A stretch of 64,000 nucleotides of DNA from CAVTSA01 sp963737225 (GTDB lineage Bacteria; Chloroflexota; Dormibacteria; Dormibacterales; Dormibacteraceae): positions 62,001-126,000 of the forward strand of contig CAVTSA010000002.1 in assembly GCA_963737225.1 (NCBI GenBank), read 5' to 3'. Of this stretch, positions 61,502 to 64,000 are shown in pieces; position 1 is the stretch's first letter, and the number at the start of each line of letters is the position of its first letter. A program made the position numbers and the translations under genes. Under the pieces are notes generated by a model. That model was given only the letters and a program-made list of their open reading frames with translations. It had not been told where the DNA came from and searched no databases.

Positions 61502-62410
61502 ATGCAATACCGAGATCTCGGCCGGACGGGGGAGCGAGTCAGCGCGATCGGGCTGGGTGGGGCGCATTCCGCGAACCCCGCCGACCCCGCCGACTCGATC
61601 CGGCTCATCCGCCAGGCGATCGACGGCGGCGTCACCTTCCTCGACAACTGCTGGGACTACGCGGGCGGCGAAGCCGAGGCGCGAATGGGCCGGGCGCTGG
61701 AGGACGGGTACCGCGAGCGGGTCTTTCTGATGACCAAGATCGACGCCCACACCAAGGCCGTCGCGACCGCCCAGATCGACCAGTGCCTGGCACGGCTGCG
61801 GACTGACCGGATCGACTTGATGCAGCTTCACGAGATGATCCGGCCGGACGATCCTGACCGGGTCTTCGCGCCCGGCGGCGCGATCGAAGCGCTGGTGGCG
61901 GCCCGGGAGGCGGGGAAGATTCGTTTCATCGGGTTCACCGGCCACAAGGACCCGGCCGTCCACCTCCGCATGCTGGAACAGGGATTTCGATTCGACACGG
62001 TGCAGATGCCCCTCAACGCGCTCGATCACCACTTCCGGAGCTTCGAAGCGCGCGTCCTGCCCGTGCTCGTCGACCGCGGGATCGGGGTGCTCGGCATGAA
62101 ACCTCTGGCCGCCGGCCGCCTTCCCCAGCAGGGCGTCCTCAGCGCACCGGAGTGTCTGCGCTACGCCCTGTCGCTTCCCACCTCGGTCGTGATCACCGGC
62201 TGCACGTCCCCCTCAGACGTCGACCAGGCCCTGCGGGCGGGTACCGATTTCACGCCCTTCACCGAGGCCGAGATGGACGCGGTCCGAAGCCGGGCGGCCA
62301 CGCTCGAGGGCGCGTCAACGGGGGCCCTCGAGGGGTACAAGACCACCGGCGGCTTCGACGGCACGATCAACAATCCCCACTGGGTGACCACCGCCAGCCT
62401 CACCGCCTGA
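61502..62410 (+). CDS. Aldo/keto reductase
   Basis: A 302-aa TIM-barrel NADPH-dependent reductase. The tetrad is visible: Asp and Tyr in TFLDNCWDYAGGEAEARMGR, Lys in VFLMTKIDAHTK and His in IDLMQLHEMIRPDD. IRFIGFTGHKDPAVHLRML is a typical strand, and SLPTSVVITGCTSPSDVDQA the cofactor end. It belongs to a bacterial AKR subgroup with a C-terminal YKTTGGFDGTINNPHW tail. Start ATG 61502; upstream codons (from 61421) lack family resemblance. Confidence 0.92.
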   Translation: MQYRDLGRTGERVSAIGLGGAHSANPADPADSIRLIRQAIDGGVTFLDNCWDYAGGEAEARMGRALEDGYRERVFLMTKIDAHTKAVATAQIDQCLARLRTDRIDLMQLHEMIRPDDPDRVFAPGGAIEALVAAREAGKIRFIGFTGHKDPAVHLRMLEQGFRFDTVQMPLNALDHHFRSFEARVLPVLVDRGIGVLGMKPLAAGRLPQQGVLSAPECLRYALSLPTSVVITGCTSPSDVDQALRAGTDFTPFTEAEMDAVRSRAATLEGASTGALEGYKTTGGFDGTINNPHWVTTASLTA

Positions 62411-62442
62411 GCGCGGCCCGCGCGGTCCAGGGCCGGCCGCCG

Positions 62443-62922
62443 TCAGCCGTAACGGGCGGCCCAGCCGACGCCCTGCCACGTGCTGAGACGGACGGGACGG
62501 AGCTTGAACAGCCATCGCGGCTTGCCAAGCGTGGGGACCAGGTACTTCGGGCCGTTTTTGCCGAGATAGCGCAGCGCCATCCGCTCGGCGATCGGGAGCC
62601 AGCGACCGTCGAGGTTCGGGCGCTCGATCAGATCGGCAAGGCACTGGGCGGTCACCCTTCGCTGGCGGCCGGGCTCGTCCACGCTGACCGCGCACTTCGG
62701 TTCACGTTCCAGGTAGGCGGCCCAGACCGACTGTTCACGAGGGATGACCCACCACGCGCCGCCCTCCCACTCGTGCCAGCAGGGGATCACGTACGGCCAT
62801 CCGCCGTCGTCGACGCACGCCAGCCGCATCAGGTGTCCTTCGCCGAGGAACGCGTCGAGCTCGCCCTTCTGCAGGGCACCCACCTTCCCGCGCCATTCCT
62901 CTCCCTTGTCCGCGTCGGTCAT
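62443..62922 (-). CDS. Pyridoxamine 5'-phosphate oxidase-fold (FMN/F420) protein
   Basis: A 159-aa split-barrel protein. GHLMRLACVDDGGWPYVIPC and WHEWEGGAWWVIPREQSVWAA form the flavin-binding barrel, and PKCAVSVDEPGRQRRVTAQC the last conserved strands. YLVPTLGKPRWLFKLRP is the C-terminal extension. The ATG at 62922 has GGAGG eight bases upstream. The activity is unknown. Confidence 0.85.
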   Translation of the reverse strand: MTDADKGEEWRGKVGALQKGELDAFLGEGHLMRLACVDDGGWPYVIPCWHEWEGGAWWVIPREQSVWAAYLEREPKCAVSVDEPGRQRRVTAQCLADLIERPNLDGRWLPIAERMALRYLGKNGPKYLVPTLGKPRWLFKLRPVRLSTWQGVGWAARYG

Positions 62923-63089
62923 GGCATCACCTCCTCCATGCTGCACCGGCGTGGCGCGCGCGGCGCGGCCGTCCTCCCGCGCGGGATTAGGATCTACGGC
63001 GCGGAGGGCAGCCGCACGCCGAGACCCAGCACGGCGTGCCAGGCACCTAGAGGACCCAGGGCCGGCGGGCCCTGTGCAGGAGGGCACGC

Positions 63090-64000
63090 GTGACAACCGA
63101 GCAGCGCCACGGCTTCACCCAGGACGACCTCGACCGGATGCGGTTCATCGAGGCCGCCGACCTCTCGCCTGACGGCAAGCTCGCCGTCTACGCCCAGTTC
63201 ACCACCGACCCCAAGGCGGAGCGGGATCACAGCGCGCTCTGGCTGGTGGACGTCGAGAGCGGCCACAGCCGGCGCCTCACGGCCGGGACCGGGAAGGACT
63301 CCTGGCCGGCGTTCTCCCCCGACGGCACCGAGATCGCGTTCGTGTCGGACCGGACCGGCAAGAACCAGATCCACGTGATCCCCGTCGACGGGGGCGAGGC
63401 GCGGCAGGTGACCGCGCTCGAGCAGGGCGTGACGACACCACCGGTGTGGTCGCCGGAGGGCGGGCGCATCGCCTTCACCGCCGGACCTCAAGGCGAGCCG
63501 AGGGATCGCTCGAGGCCCTACCGGATCACCCGGGCGATCTATCGCTTCGACATGCTGGGGTACATCGACGACGTCAAGCAGGACCTCTGGGTGGTGCCGG
63601 CCGCGGGCGGGGAAGCAAAACAGGTCACGACGGACGCGCGCATGAACACGAACCCGCGGTGGACCCCCCGTGGCGATGCGCTCGTCTACACCAGCGGCTT
63701 CGAGCCCGCCGACCGCCTCTTCTGGCCCCGGGTGCGGCTGGTCGATTTGGAGGGGTCCTCGAGCCGTGACCTGCCCCAGCCCGACGGGGCGGTCGTGGCC
63801 GCGGACTTCACGCCGGACGGGAGACTCGCGATCCTGATCGGCTTCCAGACGGATCGACCGATCGGGTCGAAATCTGAGCTCTACGTCAGCGACGCCGAGC
63901 TCACTTCGGTCACGCCCCGCACCACCACCCTCGAGTGGCAGGTGGGGGGCGGCTTTCAGGGTGACACACCGCCGGCTCCCTTCCTGCCGCGAATCCTCTT
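63090..64000 (+). CDS. S9 family peptidase (acyl-peptide hydrolase type), N-terminal part
   Basis: From GTG 63090 (AGGAGGG upstream): TEQRHGFTQDDLDRMRFIEA, then beta-propeller blades DLSPDGKLAVYAQFT, PAFSPDGTEIAFVSDRTGKN, VWSPEGGRIAFTAGP and RFDMLGYIDDVKQDLWVVPA. That is the propeller that covers the active site of prolyl-oligopeptidase-like acylaminoacyl peptidases. The catalytic domain lies beyond the window edge. The reading frame stays open to the last base. Confidence 0.9.
   Translation, partial: MTTEQRHGFTQDDLDRMRFIEAADLSPDGKLAVYAQFTTDPKAERDHSALWLVDVESGHSRRLTAGTGKDSWPAFSPDGTEIAFVSDRTGKNQIHVIPVDGGEARQVTALEQGVTTPPVWSPEGGRIAFTAGPQGEPRDRSRPYRITRAIYRFDMLGYIDDVKQDLWVVPAAGGEAKQVTTDARMNTNPRWTPRGDALVYTSGFEPADRLFWPRVRLVDLEGSSSRDLPQPDGAVVAADFTPDGRLAILIGFQTDRPIGSKSELYVSDAELTSVTPRTTTLEWQVGGGFQGDTPPAPFLPRIL

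Overview
High-GC bacterial DNA (roughly 70% G+C by eye). The mix of genes points to an actinobacterium or an actinobacterium-like uncultivated lineage: F420/deazaflavin-type oxidoreductases, MenB, an LPXTG-anchored surface protein, CaiB/BaiF and HMG-CoA lyase genes, ISL3 and IS630 elements, and several apparently leaderless genes. Chloroflexota/Dormibacterota relatives cannot be excluded. Many conserved genes carry single-base frame breaks. Either the assembly has residual indel errors or the region is decaying; the sequence alone does not decide.

Layout. 0-7.5 kb: the end of a BNR/sortilin-like hydrolase, menB, a GNAT acetyltransferase, an APC permease coupled to an S58 aminopeptidase gene split by an ISL3 element, and DUF2000. 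7.6-11 kb: a frame-broken thioester-domain adhesin with seven DUF5979 repeats. 11-17.2 kb: small and metabolic genes (TetX-like monooxygenase, methyltransferase, broken APH, DUF998 and DUF952 genes, a lipoprotein). 17.2-26.9 kb: one giant secreted DUF11/DUF7507-type repeat protein with an LPNTG anchor, built from a seven-domain super-unit. 27-30 kb: broken ester cyclase, single-domain response regulator, YdjC-type deacetylase. 30-33.3 kb: a decayed integrative element between a tRNA-Arg fragment and the intact tRNA-Arg, carrying DUF1330, SDR, TetR, a SprT-like remnant and an integrase tail. 33.4-36.4 kb: DUF899, an IS630 element, a TetR gene and a beta-lactamase-family remnant. 36.4-50.2 kb: DinB, HMG-CoA lyase with a CoA transferase, a DUF234-type ATPase, an oxidoreductase, an MFS exporter, an M20 hydrolase, DUF72, VOC, an amidohydrolase, monooxygenase and PPOX genes. 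50.2-56.5 kb: a MarR-controlled heterodimeric ABC exporter, a CHAP hydrolase, a bactofilin-like secreted protein, tRNA-His. 56.8-64 kb: ABM monooxygenase, deazaflavin reductase, alpha/beta hydrolase divergent from TetR, SDR, VOC, an envelope protein, aldo/keto reductase, PPOX and the start of an S9 peptidase.

The most unusual signal is non-coding. Ten intergenic loci hold two (once three) short palindromes sharing a core, with centres 41 or 42 bp apart, about four helical turns. Six loci use the core GGTGCACC; one locus each uses GTCGAC, GCTAGC, GTATAC and GCCGGC. The spacing is constant although cores and spacers differ, and half of the loci lie between convergent genes. A second hairpin family (GTGTCCGC arms, three copies) brackets a VOC gene as direct repeats. 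I know of no description of either family.
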